From positions 186,001 through 250,000 of the forward strand of contig NZ_JAHDTI010000004.1 of NCBI RefSeq assembly GCF_018531495.1: a stretch of DNA of 64,000 bases, in the 5' to 3' direction. The translations under genes and the position numbers were made by a program. Shown one piece after another: positions 17,240 to 26,599 of the stretch; the stretch's first letter is position 1; every line of letters begins with the position of its first letter. This stretch comes from Nonomuraea sediminis. Lineage in GTDB: Bacteria; Actinomycetota; Actinomycetes; Streptosporangiales; Streptosporangiaceae. The notes beneath the pieces are model-generated. The model was not told where the DNA came from. It made no database searches and saw only the letters and a list, made by a program, of their open reading frames with translations.

Positions 17240-18874
17240 TCATGCGCAGGAGCTCTTGGCCTGGTTGGCGCTGATGGTCTGGTTGTTCACGCTGTCAGGA
17301 AGCTTGGTCACCTTCACGCCCTTGAAGTCCGATCCCACGATCAGCTGGATCGTCGGCGCGCCCTTGACCGGGGTCGTCGTCGGCGTGGTCGTGGGGACGT
17401 AGGGCTGCGGGTTGACCGCCTTGGCCTTGCCCGCGGTGGGACCGGGCTTGGGATCCATCGCGGCGGACAGGACGGCGGCGTAGTCGGCGCCGGTGGCGTC
17501 CTTCTTGGCGTAGCGCAACTCGGTGGTGGGCTGGCTCTTGCCGTCGGGGGCCTGATAGTTGCCGACGCCGACGACCTGGAAGCCCTCCTTGCTGAGCTGG
17601 TCGGCCACCTCTTTGGCCTTGCCGAAGGTGGTGGTGCCGTTGAGCACCTGGACCCGCACCTGCTCGGGCTTGATGTCGGCCTTGGGGGCGGTGGTGGTGC
17701 CCGTGCTCGGCTTGGCGGTCGGCAGCGTGACGTCCACGTCGGATTTGATCGCGTTGAACAGCACGTTGGCGTCCTGGGTCCACACGACCCGGTTCTTGTC
17801 CTCCGGGTCGGGCCCCCACGGGACCGTGGTGAAGTTGATGCCACCGGTGGTCATCTTCTTGACGCTCTGGGCGATCTCGATCAGTTGCTCGGTGTCGTTG
17901 GCCAGGTCGGGGTCCATGGTCACCGACTTGCCCGCGGCGGCGATGAAGTTCCGCAGCCTGGGCACGTCGGTCAGCAGGTCGCTGCTCATTGCCTTGGCCA
18001 CCACCTTGCTGAGGAAGAGCTGCTGGCGCTTGATGCGCTGGATGTCGCTGCCGTCGCCGTAGTGGCGCAGGCGCACGAACCCGAGCGCCTTCTCGCCGTC
18101 GAGCAGGCTCTTGCCCGCCGGGAGCACCAGGTGCGAGTTCCGGTCGTTGACTCCGGACTTCAGGCAGATCTCGATGCCGCCCAGCGCGTCGACGATGCTC
18201 TTGAAACCGCTGAAGTCGACCTCGGCGAAGTGGTCGATACGGATGCCGGTCAGCGACTCGAGCGTGGCGATCGTGCAGGCGATGCCGCCCGAGTTGTAGG
18301 CCGAGTTGATCATGTCGCGCCTGGCCGGCATGACCTGCTTGGTGCTCTCGTTCTTGCATGCGGGGATCTGCACCATCGAGTCGCGCGGGAAGCTGATCAG
18401 GCGGGCCTTGTCGCGGTTGGGGGAGATGTGCAGCAGGATGATCGTGTCGGTGCGCTTGCCGCCGCCGTCGGCTTCGCGGGCCAGCTTCTGGCCGTACCTG
18501 GCGTTGCCCTTGCCCGCGCGGGTGTCGGAGCCGACCAGCAGCACGTTGAGCGCGCCGGTCTCGGCCGGGCGCGGGCCGACGATGTCCTGCTTGAAGTCCT
18601 TCTTGATGATGTTGCCGACCGCGTCGCGGTAGACGACGTAGGCGGTCAGCGAGCCGGCGACCATGATCGAGGTCATCGCGATGCTGATCCAGGCCAGCAG
18701 ACGCATCTTGCCGCCGCCGGCGCCGCCGCCGCTGCGGTGACCGCGCGGCGGGAGGTCCTCCGGGGGAGGCGGGGGCGGCGGCGGGGTGGCGCCCGCCCTG
18801 CGCGACATCCGGGAGCCGGGCTGTGTGGGCGCGGCGCGGCGATCATCGATGGATGTCCCCCGGTAATCGCTCAT
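17240..18874 (-). CDS. LCP (LytR-CpsA-Psr) family glycopolymer transferase, second copy
   Basis: A 544-residue protein, different from the LCP at 389. A cytosolic N-terminus contains an eight-proline run; one anchor helix (about 56-77) follows. The LCP domain has NVLLVGSDTRAGKGN, KRTDTIILLH, ISFPRDSMVQI, DMINSAYNSGG and FVRLRHYGDGSDIQR. A LytR_C domain (VRVQVLNGTTTFGKAKEVA) ends in a Thr/Pro stretch. Four cysteines lie in the extracellular part. ATG 18874 is preceded by GAGGGGGG. Two LCP genes flanking one polymer cluster suggest either redundancy or two different polymers attached to peptidoglycan. Confidence 0.92.
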   Translation of the reverse strand: MSDYRGTSIDDRRAAPTQPGSRMSRRAGATPPPPPPPPEDLPPRGHRSGGGAGGGKMRLLAWISIAMTSIMVAGSLTAYVVYRDAVGNIIKKDFKQDIVGPRPAETGALNVLLVGSDTRAGKGNARYGQKLAREADGGGKRTDTIILLHISPNRDKARLISFPRDSMVQIPACKNESTKQVMPARRDMINSAYNSGGIACTIATLESLTGIRIDHFAEVDFSGFKSIVDALGGIEICLKSGVNDRNSHLVLPAGKSLLDGEKALGFVRLRHYGDGSDIQRIKRQQLFLSKVVAKAMSSDLLTDVPRLRNFIAAAGKSVTMDPDLANDTEQLIEIAQSVKKMTTGGINFTTVPWGPDPEDKNRVVWTQDANVLFNAIKSDVDVTLPTAKPSTGTTTAPKADIKPEQVRVQVLNGTTTFGKAKEVADQLSKEGFQVVGVGNYQAPDGKSQPTTELRYAKKDATGADYAAVLSAAMDPKPGPTAGKAKAVNPQPYVPTTTPTTTPVKGAPTIQLIVGSDFKGVKVTKLPDSVNNQTISANQAKSSCA

Positions 18875-19000
18875 ACGCCCCCCTCGCACGCCGGCTAGGT
18901 CGTTCTGCGCCACGAGACTAGGTCACGTACGGCGTACCCGAGGCCATGATCGTGGTAATCGAGCGTGACCCGGGCGTGATGCAACCGCCAAAGAGCATAC

Positions 19001-20398
19001 TCAGAGTTGGACAATTCGTGGAATATCCGTGCCAAAGTCTTTAACATCGGCGCAGGTCGGACGAACCGCCAAAGCCGCCGCGAGACAGGCGAGCGGTACG
19101 GCGGGCAGGACGTAGCGGTAGTCGAACTCCGCGACGGCGGGCGGCACCACCAGCAGGCCGATGCCCACGGTCCACGGCACGAGCCACTCCGGCGTCCAGC
19201 CGTTGCGCGTCCGCCTGCCGTACCTGCGCCAGAGCGACATGGCCGGCGGGACGAGCAGGACGGCGAGCAGCACGGTGCCGGGCAGGCGGGCCACGTCCTG
19301 GTAGGCGCGCATCCAACCGGCGTAGGGCTCGACGACCTGGGTGCCGATGGGGCCCTGCTCGTAGCGGGTGGCCATGGTGACGCCGAGGTCGGCGGCGTGG
19401 CGGCCCGGCGGGGGCGGGGTCGCGGCCGGGAACTCGTAGTAGCCGTAGATCTCCTGGTCGGGGTAGACCGGGCGGCCCCAGGTGAAGCCGCGGCCCAGCT
19501 CGGTCAGCACGGACCCGGCGTAGTCCAGCGGCTGCTTCGTGATGGCCAGGGTGGCGAAGCGTCCCGCCAGGTCGTCGGTCGGCTTGATGAAGCTGTCGCC
19601 GGGGATGCGCACCAGCGGCGAGTCGGCGCCCCAGATGTACTCCTGCGAGGGCGGTCGCCGGGACGGCGGCCGCGGATCGCACAGGACGCGCAGGTCGGGC
19701 GGGGGATCCATCTTGGCGCAGTCGGCGAAGGACATCGTGCGGGCGTAGAGGAAGACGCCGTTCGCGCCGACGACGCCGACCCGCTGATAGGTGGCGTAGA
19801 ACCAGCCGCCGTAGGCCACGATCGGCGCCACGGCGGCCACGAGCAGCACGCCGGTGATCCTGAACCGGCCGCGCAGCAGGAACCAGACCACGAAGATCAC
19901 GATGAGCGGCTGGCCGATCGTCCTGGTCAGCGAGGCGGCCGCGAGCAGCAGCCCGATGGCCACGGCCGTACGCCAGGTCGGCGCCCGGCCCAGCGCGAGC
20001 ACCACGGCGGCGGCGATCAGGAACATGAACAGCGTGTCCGAGACCAGCAGATGCTCCAGCTCGATCTGGTAGGCGTCGAGCAGCACGGGAACGGTCGCGA
20101 GCACGGCCGCCCACTCGGGCGCCGCCGCGCGCCTGGCGGCGACGTAGACCAGCACGCCGACCGCCAGCCCCATCGCGTGCTGCACGCCGGTCACGACCGC
20201 GAAGCTGTGGAAGGGCTCGAACAGCTTCATGAACATCGAGTAGCCCGCCGGGCGGACCAGGTCGGGGCGCGGGCGGAAGACGGTGACGGTGTAGGTGTAG
20301 GTGTCGGGGAACCACAGCGCGGGGCGGTAGCCCAGCATCGTGATCACCCGTAGCACCACCCCCGCGGCGAGGACGGCGGCAAACCATTTCGCCCGCAC
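19001..20398 (-). CDS. Polytopic GT-C-like membrane glycosyltransferase
   Basis: A 465-residue protein with about ten to eleven hydrophobic helices. Early in the sequence the loop GYRPALWFPDTYTYT carries an aspartate, in the position where GT-C enzymes (ArnT/PMT type, polyprenyl-phosphate-sugar dependent) keep catalytic acids. A long extracellular loop lies between helices (MDPPPDLRVLCDPRPP onward). GTG 20398 is the first reasonable start; longer in-frame translation enters the divergent neighbour. It lies back to back with another polytopic GT-like gene, 55 bp apart, suggesting a shared control region. The substrate is unknown; a polyprenyl-phosphate mannose from the nearby GT2 is possible. 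Confidence 0.7.
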   Translation of the reverse strand: MRAKWFAAVLAAGVVLRVITMLGYRPALWFPDTYTYTVTVFRPRPDLVRPAGYSMFMKLFEPFHSFAVVTGVQHAMGLAVGVLVYVAARRAAAPEWAAVLATVPVLLDAYQIELEHLLVSDTLFMFLIAAAVVLALGRAPTWRTAVAIGLLLAAASLTRTIGQPLIVIFVVWFLLRGRFRITGVLLVAAVAPIVAYGGWFYATYQRVGVVGANGVFLYARTMSFADCAKMDPPPDLRVLCDPRPPSRRPPSQEYIWGADSPLVRIPGDSFIKPTDDLAGRFATLAITKQPLDYAGSVLTELGRGFTWGRPVYPDQEIYGYYEFPAATPPPPGRHAADLGVTMATRYEQGPIGTQVVEPYAGWMRAYQDVARLPGTVLLAVLLVPPAMSLWRRYGRRTRNGWTPEWLVPWTVGIGLLVVPPAVAEFDYRYVLPAVPLACLAAALAVRPTCADVKDFGTDIPRIVQL

Positions 20399-20453
20399 GT
20401 CGCGTAACGCTACCCGCCCTTGTCGCCGGTGTTGGATACGCTCCCGATCACCG

Positions 20454-22490
20454 ATGCGACTTGCCCTGCCTTCCCCCGAACGCAGGCCGTCGGCGGGCCG
20501 GGTGCTCGCCGTGGCCTCCCTGCTGCCTGCTCTCCTGGTGGCGGCCTTCCTGCTCGCCGGGCTTCCGCTGCTGCTCGCGGGGTGGTTCAGGCCGCTGCCC
20601 GTGCTGCTGCTCGGGGCCGTGATCGCCGTGTTGCTGTGCCGGGTCGCGCTGCGGCTGCCCGAGACGGTGGGCGCCACCGCGCGCCACACCTGCGGGGTGC
20701 TGGCCATCGCGCTCGGCTCGGGCGTCTTCAACGCGGTCATGCACGGCGAGCAGCTGATCGTCCGCCGCGACCCGGCCACGTACGCGCAGTACGCCACGTG
20801 GATCGGCGGCCACGGCTCGCTGCCGATCCCGTCGCAGGCCTGGGCCTTCGGCGGCGCCGACCCGTCGCTGGTGTTCCGCAGCGTGGGCTTCTTCGACGTC
20901 GACGGGTCGGTGGTGCCGCAGTTCATGCCGGGCCCGCCGATGCTGTTCGCGGTGGGCGGCTGGCTCGGCGGGATGCTGCTGACGCCGGCCGTGCTCGGCG
21001 CCCTGGCCGTGCTGACCGTCGGCGGGGCGGTCGGGCGGCTGGCCGGCGGGCGGTGGGCGCCACTGGCGGCCTTCGCCTTCGCCGTCGCCATGCCGATCCT
21101 GTACACCTCGCGCACCACGTTCAGCGAGATCCCGTCGCTGATCCTGCTCTTCGGCGGCATGGCGCTGCTCCACGACACGCTCCAGACCGAGCGCGTGCGC
21201 GTCTGGCCCGCGGCCGGGCTGGCGGGGCTGGTGTTCGGGCTGGCCGTGCTGGTGCGCGTCGACGGGCTGCGCGACGTGCTGCCGGTCCTGGCCTACGCCG
21301 GGCTGCTGATCGCGCTGCGCCGGTTCGGCCGTCCCGAGGGCCGCGTCGGGCCCGCGCTGCTGGCCGGGGTCGCCGTGGGGGTGGGGCTCGGGCTGCTGGC
21401 GGCCTACCTGCTCGCCCGGCCGTACCTGGCCTACCTGTCGCGCTCGGTCAACCCGCTGCTGCTCATCTGCGCCGCCGTCCTGGTCCTCACGGCCCTGGGT
21501 ACGGCTGCCGCCCCCTGGCTGGCCGCCCGGGTCCGCCTCCCCAGGCGGCTGCCGGAGATCGGGGCGGCGCTGGTGGTCCTGGTGATGGCCGGGCTCGCCG
21601 TACGCCCGTGGGTGCAGACCGTGCGGCGGGTGCCCACCAACCCCGACGACCAGCGCACCTTCAGCTTCATCGCGGACACCCAGCGGATCCTGCGCCTGCC
21701 GATCGACGGCACCCGGCTGTACTCGGAATACTCCCTCCACTGGGTGATCTGGTACGTCGGCGTGCCCGTCGTCGTGCTCGCCACGCTCGCCGCGGCCGTG
21801 CTCGTGCGCAGGCTGCTGCGCGGCGGCGCCTCCTTCGAGTGGCTGCTGCCGCTGGCGGTCATCGGCTGGACCACGGTCACCACGCTGCTGCGCCCCGAGA
21901 TCACGCCCGACCAGCCGTGGGCCTCCCGCCGCCTGGTGCCCGTCGTCGTCCCCGGGCTGATCGCGCTGGCCGTGTGGGGGCTGGGCTGGACGCGCGACAA
22001 GACCCGCAGGCTCGGGTACGGCAGGCGCACCCAGACCGTGGTCGCGGTGCTCGGCACGCTGCTCGTGCTGGTGCCGCCCACGGTGACGTCGATCGGCACG
22101 GCCTTCATCCCGATCGAGCGGGGCGAGCGGGCGGCGGTCGAGGCCATGTGCGCCCAGATCCCGGCCAACGCCTCGGTCCTCATCGTCGAGCGGGTCACCG
22201 GCGACCGTTTCACCCAGCTCGTCCGCGGCATGTGCGACCGCCCCACGGCCCGGGCCGGCATCATCTCCGATGAGGTCGCCCCGTTGCCCGAGGTCCGCCG
22301 CCTGATCTCCCGCATCCGCGCCGCGGGCCGCGTCCCTGTCATCCTGGCCGCCCAATCCGACCAGGTCAGCCTCTACGGCCCACCACGCCAGGTGATGGCC
22401 CTGGTCACCCGCCAGGACGAGCGCTCACTCCTCGACCCGCCCAACGGCACCTGGTCACTGCGCGTCAACGTGTGGATGGCCCTGCCTTGA
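20454..22490 (+). CDS. Large polytopic membrane protein, GT-C-like
   Basis: A 678-residue protein with about 12-13 transmembrane helices. After the second or third helix, the segment LIVRRDPATYAQYATWIGGHGSLPIP has the acidic loop expected of ArnT/PMT-like enzymes. The C-terminal 130 residues form a soluble extracellular domain (GDRFTQLVRGMCDRP onward). ATG 20454 is used because upstream in-frame sequence overlaps the divergent gene. It probably glycosylates extracellular lipids, glycans or proteins using a lipid-phosphate sugar, but no specific substrate can be inferred. Confidence 0.7.
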   Translation: MRLALPSPERRPSAGRVLAVASLLPALLVAAFLLAGLPLLLAGWFRPLPVLLLGAVIAVLLCRVALRLPETVGATARHTCGVLAIALGSGVFNAVMHGEQLIVRRDPATYAQYATWIGGHGSLPIPSQAWAFGGADPSLVFRSVGFFDVDGSVVPQFMPGPPMLFAVGGWLGGMLLTPAVLGALAVLTVGGAVGRLAGGRWAPLAAFAFAVAMPILYTSRTTFSEIPSLILLFGGMALLHDTLQTERVRVWPAAGLAGLVFGLAVLVRVDGLRDVLPVLAYAGLLIALRRFGRPEGRVGPALLAGVAVGVGLGLLAAYLLARPYLAYLSRSVNPLLLICAAVLVLTALGTAAAPWLAARVRLPRRLPEIGAALVVLVMAGLAVRPWVQTVRRVPTNPDDQRTFSFIADTQRILRLPIDGTRLYSEYSLHWVIWYVGVPVVVLATLAAAVLVRRLLRGGASFEWLLPLAVIGWTTVTTLLRPEITPDQPWASRRLVPVVVPGLIALAVWGLGWTRDKTRRLGYGRRTQTVVAVLGTLLVLVPPTVTSIGTAFIPIERGERAAVEAMCAQIPANASVLIVERVTGDRFTQLVRGMCDRPTARAGIISDEVAPLPEVRRLISRIRAAGRVPVILAAQSDQVSLYGPPRQVMALVTRQDERSLLDPPNGTWSLRVNVWMALP

Positions 22491-22504
22491 CCACGCCTGT
22501 CGCA

Positions 22505-22531
22505 CACCCGCCGGGGGCGGCGTAGCGGGTG
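22505..22531 (+). terminator. Possible terminator after the GT-C-like gene
   Basis: CACCCGC (22505-22511) pairs with GCGGGTG (22525-22531) around a 13-nt loop, 14 nt after the stop codon. There is no T-tract, so the call is weak. Confidence 0.4.
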
Positions 22532-22653
22532 GAGCGGTTGGTGGGGGAGATGCCCGGGGTAGACTACGTGACGGATCATTACAACGCGTGACGACGTGCT
22601 GGTCGTCCAGCCGCCGTTGAGGTGGTGTGGACCTGGCGTTCAGGTCGGCCGAG

Positions 22654-22670
22654 TACTCTCGACGCACGTG
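22654..22670 (+). promoter_or_regulatory. -10 box for a leaderless transcript
   Basis: TACTCT at 22654-22659 lies eight nt before GTG 22668, and no ribosome-binding site precedes this GTG. This is the pattern of a leaderless actinobacterial mRNA; no clear -35 box is visible. Confidence 0.5.
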
Positions 22671-23600
22671 AGCACGCTTGAGACCCCCCAGAGTGGACCC
22701 ACCGTGGATGAAGAAGCGCCCTACGTCACGATCGTCCTGCCCTGCTACAACGAGCAGGACCACGTCATCGACGAGGTCGAGCGCATCACCAAGGCGATGG
22801 ACTCCAGCGGCTACACCTACGAGCTGGTCGCTGTGGACGACTGCTCGACCGACCAGACGCTGGCCCGCCTTGAGGAGGCCGCGCCGCGCTTCCCGCACCT
22901 GAGGATCAGGGCCTTCCACCGCAACGGCGGCTCGGGCACCGTGCGCAGGATCGGCACCCAGGAGGCCAGGGGCGAGATCGTCGTCTGGACCGACGCCGAC
23001 ATGACCTACCCGAACGAGCGCATCCCCGAGCTGGTCCAGATCCTGGAGAAGGACCGGACGGTCGACCAGGTCGTGGGCGCCAGGACGACCGAGGAGGGCT
23101 CGCACAAGATCCTGCGGGTCCCGGCCAAGTGGGTCATCAGGAAGGTGGCGGAGAAGCTCGCCGGTCAGAAGATCCCCGACCTCAACTCGGGGCTGCGGGC
23201 CTTCCGCAAGTCGGTGGCCAGGCCGTACCTGCGGCTGCTGCCGCCCGGGTTCTCCTGCGTCACGACGATCACGCTGTCGTTCCTGTCGAACCAGCACGAC
23301 GTCTACTACCTGCCGATCGACTACGCCAAGCGGGCGGGCAAGTCGAAGTTCAGCTTCGTGTCCGACGCCTACCGCTACATCCTGCAGGTGCTGCGGATGA
23401 TCATGTACTTCAACCCGCTCAAGGTGCTCATGCCGCCGGCGCTGTGGCTGGTGGCGATCGCGCTGGTCAAGGGGATCTACGACATGTTCGTGCACCCCTT
23501 CTACTTCCCGACCAACACCATCATGATCTTCCTGTCGGGGCTGCTGATCGGGTCAGTGGCGTTGCTCGCCGACCTGATCGTGAGGTCCCGCGGCGAATGA
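22668..23600 (+). CDS. Polyprenyl-phosphate glycosyltransferase (GT2, dolichol-phosphate-mannose-synthase-like)
   Basis: A 310-residue GT2 enzyme: VTIVLPCYNEQDHV, V-D-D-C-S-T-D, a catalytic D-A-D-M, and LNSGLRAFRKS, all typical of DPM1-type synthases. K-R-A-G-K-S-K-F in the middle is the conserved basic substrate region. Two C-terminal membrane helices (about 250-300) anchor it. It would load a sugar onto polyprenyl phosphate for use by the GT-C-like proteins encoded just upstream. Start is GTG 22668 (leaderless). The stop overlaps the next ATG (ATGA), so translation is coupled with the GT4 gene. Confidence 0.9.
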   Translation: MSTLETPQSGPTVDEEAPYVTIVLPCYNEQDHVIDEVERITKAMDSSGYTYELVAVDDCSTDQTLARLEEAAPRFPHLRIRAFHRNGGSGTVRRIGTQEARGEIVVWTDADMTYPNERIPELVQILEKDRTVDQVVGARTTEEGSHKILRVPAKWVIRKVAEKLAGQKIPDLNSGLRAFRKSVARPYLRLLPPGFSCVTTITLSFLSNQHDVYYLPIDYAKRAGKSKFSFVSDAYRYILQVLRMIMYFNPLKVLMPPALWLVAIALVKGIYDMFVHPFYFPTNTIMIFLSGLLIGSVALLADLIVRSRGE

Positions 23601-24655
23601 GAATCGCGATCGTCGGCCCGACATTTCCGTATAAAGGCGGCGGCGCGCAGCACACCACGGAGCTCGCCCACCGCCTGTCGGCTCAGGGCCACGACGTCGT
23701 CATCGAGTCGTGGAAGGCCCAGTACCCGGGATTCCTCTATCCGGGCCAGCAGACGATCGACGCCCCCGAGGGCGAGCCGTTCCCCCGGACGCACAGAAGG
23801 CTCGACTGGCGCCGACCGGACGGCTGGGTCGCCTGCGGGCGCCGGCTCCGCGGTGCCGACCTGGTGATCCTGGCCGTCCTGAGCCCGGTCCAGGTCCCCG
23901 CCTATCTCGGCATCCTGTACGGCATGGCCGGCAGGACCCGGGTCGTCGCCCTGTGCCACAACGTGCTCCCGCATGAGCGCAAGCCGTACGACAGACCGCT
24001 GATGAAGGCCCTGCTGAAGCGGGTCGACGGCGTGCTCGCCCACTCCGAGCAGCAGGCCGAGCTGGCCAGGACGCTGACGGACCGGCCGGTCACGGTGGCC
24101 GCGATGGCACCGCACCTGCCGGCCGGGCGGGCCGGGCAGAACGGCGCGCAGGTCCACAGGAAGCTGCTGTTCTTCGGGATCGTCCGGCCCTACAAGGGGC
24201 TGGACCTGCTGATCAGGGCGCTGCCCGAGGACGTCGGGCTGACCGTGGCGGGCGAGTTCTGGGGCGGCATCGAGGAGACCAGGGCCCTCGTCCAGGAGGT
24301 GGGCGCCGAGGTGGACCTGAGGCCCGGCTACGTCGCCGCCGAGGCCGTGCCGGGGCTGTTCGAACAGAGCGACGCGCTGGTGCTGCCCTACCGCAGCGCC
24401 ACCGCCAGCCAGAACGTGTGGCTGGCGTTCGAGCACGGCAGACCGGTCATCGCCACCCGGGTGGGCGCGCTGGGCGACCACGTGACCGACGGGGTGGACG
24501 GGATCCTCGTGGAGCCCGGCAGCGTCGAGGCGTTGCGGACCGCGATCGAGCGCTTCTACGAGCCGGGCGAGCCGGAGCGGTTGCGGTCGGGCGTCAAGTC
24601 GGTCGACCCTGAGCCGTTCTGGTCGGCGTACGTGGAGACCCTTCTCAGGGGCTGA
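23597..24655 (+). CDS. Glycosyltransferase family 4 (GT-B)
   Basis: A 352-residue GT-B enzyme. The N-terminus reads IAIVGPTFPYKGGGAQHTTELAH; the donor-binding half has LLFFGIVRPYKGLDLLIRAL, Y-V-A-A-E-A-V-P-G-L-F-E-Q, and VWLAFEHGRPVIATRVGAL. It is soluble and probably acts at the cytosolic membrane face. ATG 23597 overlaps the upstream GT2 stop (ATGA). Its last 100 bases overlap the convergent UPF0104 gene, an unusually long overlap that makes antisense interference possible. Confidence 0.88.
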   Translation: MRIAIVGPTFPYKGGGAQHTTELAHRLSAQGHDVVIESWKAQYPGFLYPGQQTIDAPEGEPFPRTHRRLDWRRPDGWVACGRRLRGADLVILAVLSPVQVPAYLGILYGMAGRTRVVALCHNVLPHERKPYDRPLMKALLKRVDGVLAHSEQQAELARTLTDRPVTVAAMAPHLPAGRAGQNGAQVHRKLLFFGIVRPYKGLDLLIRALPEDVGLTVAGEFWGGIEETRALVQEVGAEVDLRPGYVAAEAVPGLFEQSDALVLPYRSATASQNVWLAFEHGRPVIATRVGALGDHVTDGVDGILVEPGSVEALRTAIERFYEPGEPERLRSGVKSVDPEPFWSAYVETLLRG

Positions 24656-25509
24656 AGCAGGAAAGCGATCCCGGCCAGCGCCGCGTCGCCCAGCGTGAAC
24701 AGGACCCGCGACACCACGGCCACCACCAGCGCGGGCCCGTCGCCGATCAGCGGCTTGAGCACCAGCCACATCGCGCCCTCGCGCACCCCGACCCCGGCGG
24801 GCACGACGAACGTCAGCAGCCCGGACGCCCAGGCGAACGCGTACGCCCCGGTGCAGATCAGGTAGAGGTCGAACCGCCCCGCCAGCAGCATGGCGTGCAC
24901 GCCGTACACGAACCAGCCGAGCGCGGTCCAGGCGACGGCCACCAGCACGGTCCTACCGGGCAGGACGCTGTCCAGCGGTTCGCGCCTGGCGATCCGCAGC
25001 GCCAGGTTCAGTCCCCAGGTCAGCACCCGGGGATGCAGGCACACGATGATCACCGGCACGAGCAGCAGCAGGTACCAGGCCTGCCGTACCGCCTGCTGGG
25101 TGGCCAGCGTCGCGGCCGCGATCGAGATCGCCACCCCGAGGTTGATCACCAGCGCGAGCGAGATGCAGGCGAAGGTACGGCGCGGCGGGCTGCCCTGGTC
25201 GCGCCCGAGATCCATCATCGCGGCGTAGGCCCAGACCGAGCCGGGGATGTACTTGCCCAGCTGGCCCACGAACATGATCCGCCCGGCGGTCCGCAGCGGC
25301 AGCGGCGAGCCGAGCCCGGCCAGCACCTGCCGCCAGGCCACCAGCATGCAGTACTGCCCGGCGAGCACCGCGGCGAAGGCGCCCGCCAGCGCCCACGGTG
25401 AGAGCTCGGCCAGCGCCGCGGTGGTGTCGGTCCAGTTCCTGGCCAGGCCGTACCCGAGGAAGGCGAGGGCGACCAGGGCGAGGAGGATGCGCACCAGGCG
25501 GCGGAACAT
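24556..25509 (-). CDS. UPF0104 / lysylphosphatidylglycerol-synthase TM family protein
   Basis: A 317-residue protein with seven or eight transmembrane helices. The motif MFVGQLGKYIPGSVWAYAAM is the family signature. This domain is the flippase-like N-terminal half of MprF and also occurs alone in many envelope clusters, where a lipid or glycolipid translocation role is suspected. The hydrophilic tail (about 290-317) is encoded in the stretch overlapping the GT4 gene on the other strand. It is a clear paralogue of the protein at 28584. Start is ATG 25509. Confidence 0.87.
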   Translation of the reverse strand: MFRRLVRILLALVALAFLGYGLARNWTDTTAALAELSPWALAGAFAAVLAGQYCMLVAWRQVLAGLGSPLPLRTAGRIMFVGQLGKYIPGSVWAYAAMMDLGRDQGSPPRRTFACISLALVINLGVAISIAAATLATQQAVRQAWYLLLLVPVIIVCLHPRVLTWGLNLALRIARREPLDSVLPGRTVLVAVAWTALGWFVYGVHAMLLAGRFDLYLICTGAYAFAWASGLLTFVVPAGVGVREGAMWLVLKPLIGDGPALVVAVVSRVLFTLGDAALAGIAFLLQPLRRVSTYADQNGSGSTDLTPDRNRSGSPGS

Positions 25510-25521
25510 TGGCCAAGCGTC

Positions 25522-26589
25522 TCACTTGTTGGCGAGGTAAATCCATACGACGGCGGCGATGACCGCGAGCGCCGCCAGCACGGCGATCGTGATCTTCACG
25601 GCGCTGTAGGGGCGGTCACCCTGCACCTCGCCGGTGACGCCGTTGATGAGCACCTGGTAGGTCCTGCCGCCGAACAGGTAGCAGCCGATCCAGACCGGCA
25701 GCAGCACGAGCTTGAACGTGACGTCGGAGTAGGTGGTGTCGACGCTGTTCACGCGCTGCTCGTCGCCGCCGATGTCGTGCCTGCAGTCCTGCTCGATGAC
25801 CTCGGCCATCTGGCCCTTGGCCTCCTCCAGGCCTGCCTCGGGCTCGGTGTCGTAGCGCAGGCTGTGGTGCCCGGCGACGTAGCTCGGCTCGAAGGCGACC
25901 GCCTGGTGCAGCGGCCAGGGCTCCAGGGCCACCAGGCGCTTCCTGGGGACGTGGCCGGTGGCGGTGATCAGGAGGTCGTCGAAGTCGCGCGCGACCGTGC
26001 CACTGGCGGAGTACCAGCGGGTCTTGCGCACCTGGCGGGTCTTGGTCTCGCCGTTCTCGGTGTAGGTCTCGGTCACGTAGTAGTGCTCGCCGCGCATGCC
26101 GGTGTAGTCGGAGACCGTGTCGGCGTCGAAGGTCCAGTGCGGGAGGTAGGTGCTCTTCATGGATTCCGCCTCCGACACCTTCTTCAGGCGGTTCGGGGCG
26201 AACCAGCGGGATTTCACCCACTTTTTCAGCTCTTCGCGGGATTTCGTGCGGTCGACGGCGAAGGGGACGACCGCCTCGGGGGCGACCTGCGGGTCGCTGC
26301 CCGTGTCGGCGACCAGGCCGGTGCCGCAGAACTGGCAGCTCTTGGACAGCGCGTCGCTCTCGGTGCGCGCCCCGCAGCCCGGGCAGGCGAACTGGTGCGG
26401 CGCCACGGCGGCGACCCTGGGCTTGGCCAGGAAGGCGTCGTAGGAGTGCTCCATGACCTGGCGGGCGGGGGCGGCGATGCGCTGCTCGCTGCCGCAGTAC
26501 GGGCAGCGCAGCACGGTGGTGCCCGGGGCGAACTCCACGTTCGCCCCGCAGCCCGCGCAGGGGTGGGTGATCTGGGTGGGGGAGGTCAC
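25522..26589 (-). CDS. TFIIB-type double zinc-ribbon membrane protein (YdjG-like)
   Basis: A 355-residue protein with two zinc ribbons: C11-x2-C14 with C29-x2-C32, and C69-x2-C72 with C86-x2-C89. The central part is rich in Tyr/Thr (GMRGEHYYVTETYTENGET). It ends in one transmembrane helix with a short cytosolic tail. This is the organisation of Bacillus YdjG, encoded with the SPFH protein YdjI and PspA. Here the SPFH gene lies just upstream on the same strand with an 11-nt gap. A membrane-stress or membrane-organisation role is inferred by analogy. Start is GTG 26589. Confidence 0.82.
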   Translation of the reverse strand: MTSPTQITHPCAGCGANVEFAPGTTVLRCPYCGSEQRIAAPARQVMEHSYDAFLAKPRVAAVAPHQFACPGCGARTESDALSKSCQFCGTGLVADTGSDPQVAPEAVVPFAVDRTKSREELKKWVKSRWFAPNRLKKVSEAESMKSTYLPHWTFDADTVSDYTGMRGEHYYVTETYTENGETKTRQVRKTRWYSASGTVARDFDDLLITATGHVPRKRLVALEPWPLHQAVAFEPSYVAGHHSLRYDTEPEAGLEEAKGQMAEVIEQDCRHDIGGDEQRVNSVDTTYSDVTFKLVLLPVWIGCYLFGGRTYQVLINGVTGEVQGDRPYSAVKITIAVLAALAVIAAVVWIYLANK

Positions 26590-26599
26590 GTCGTCCTGC

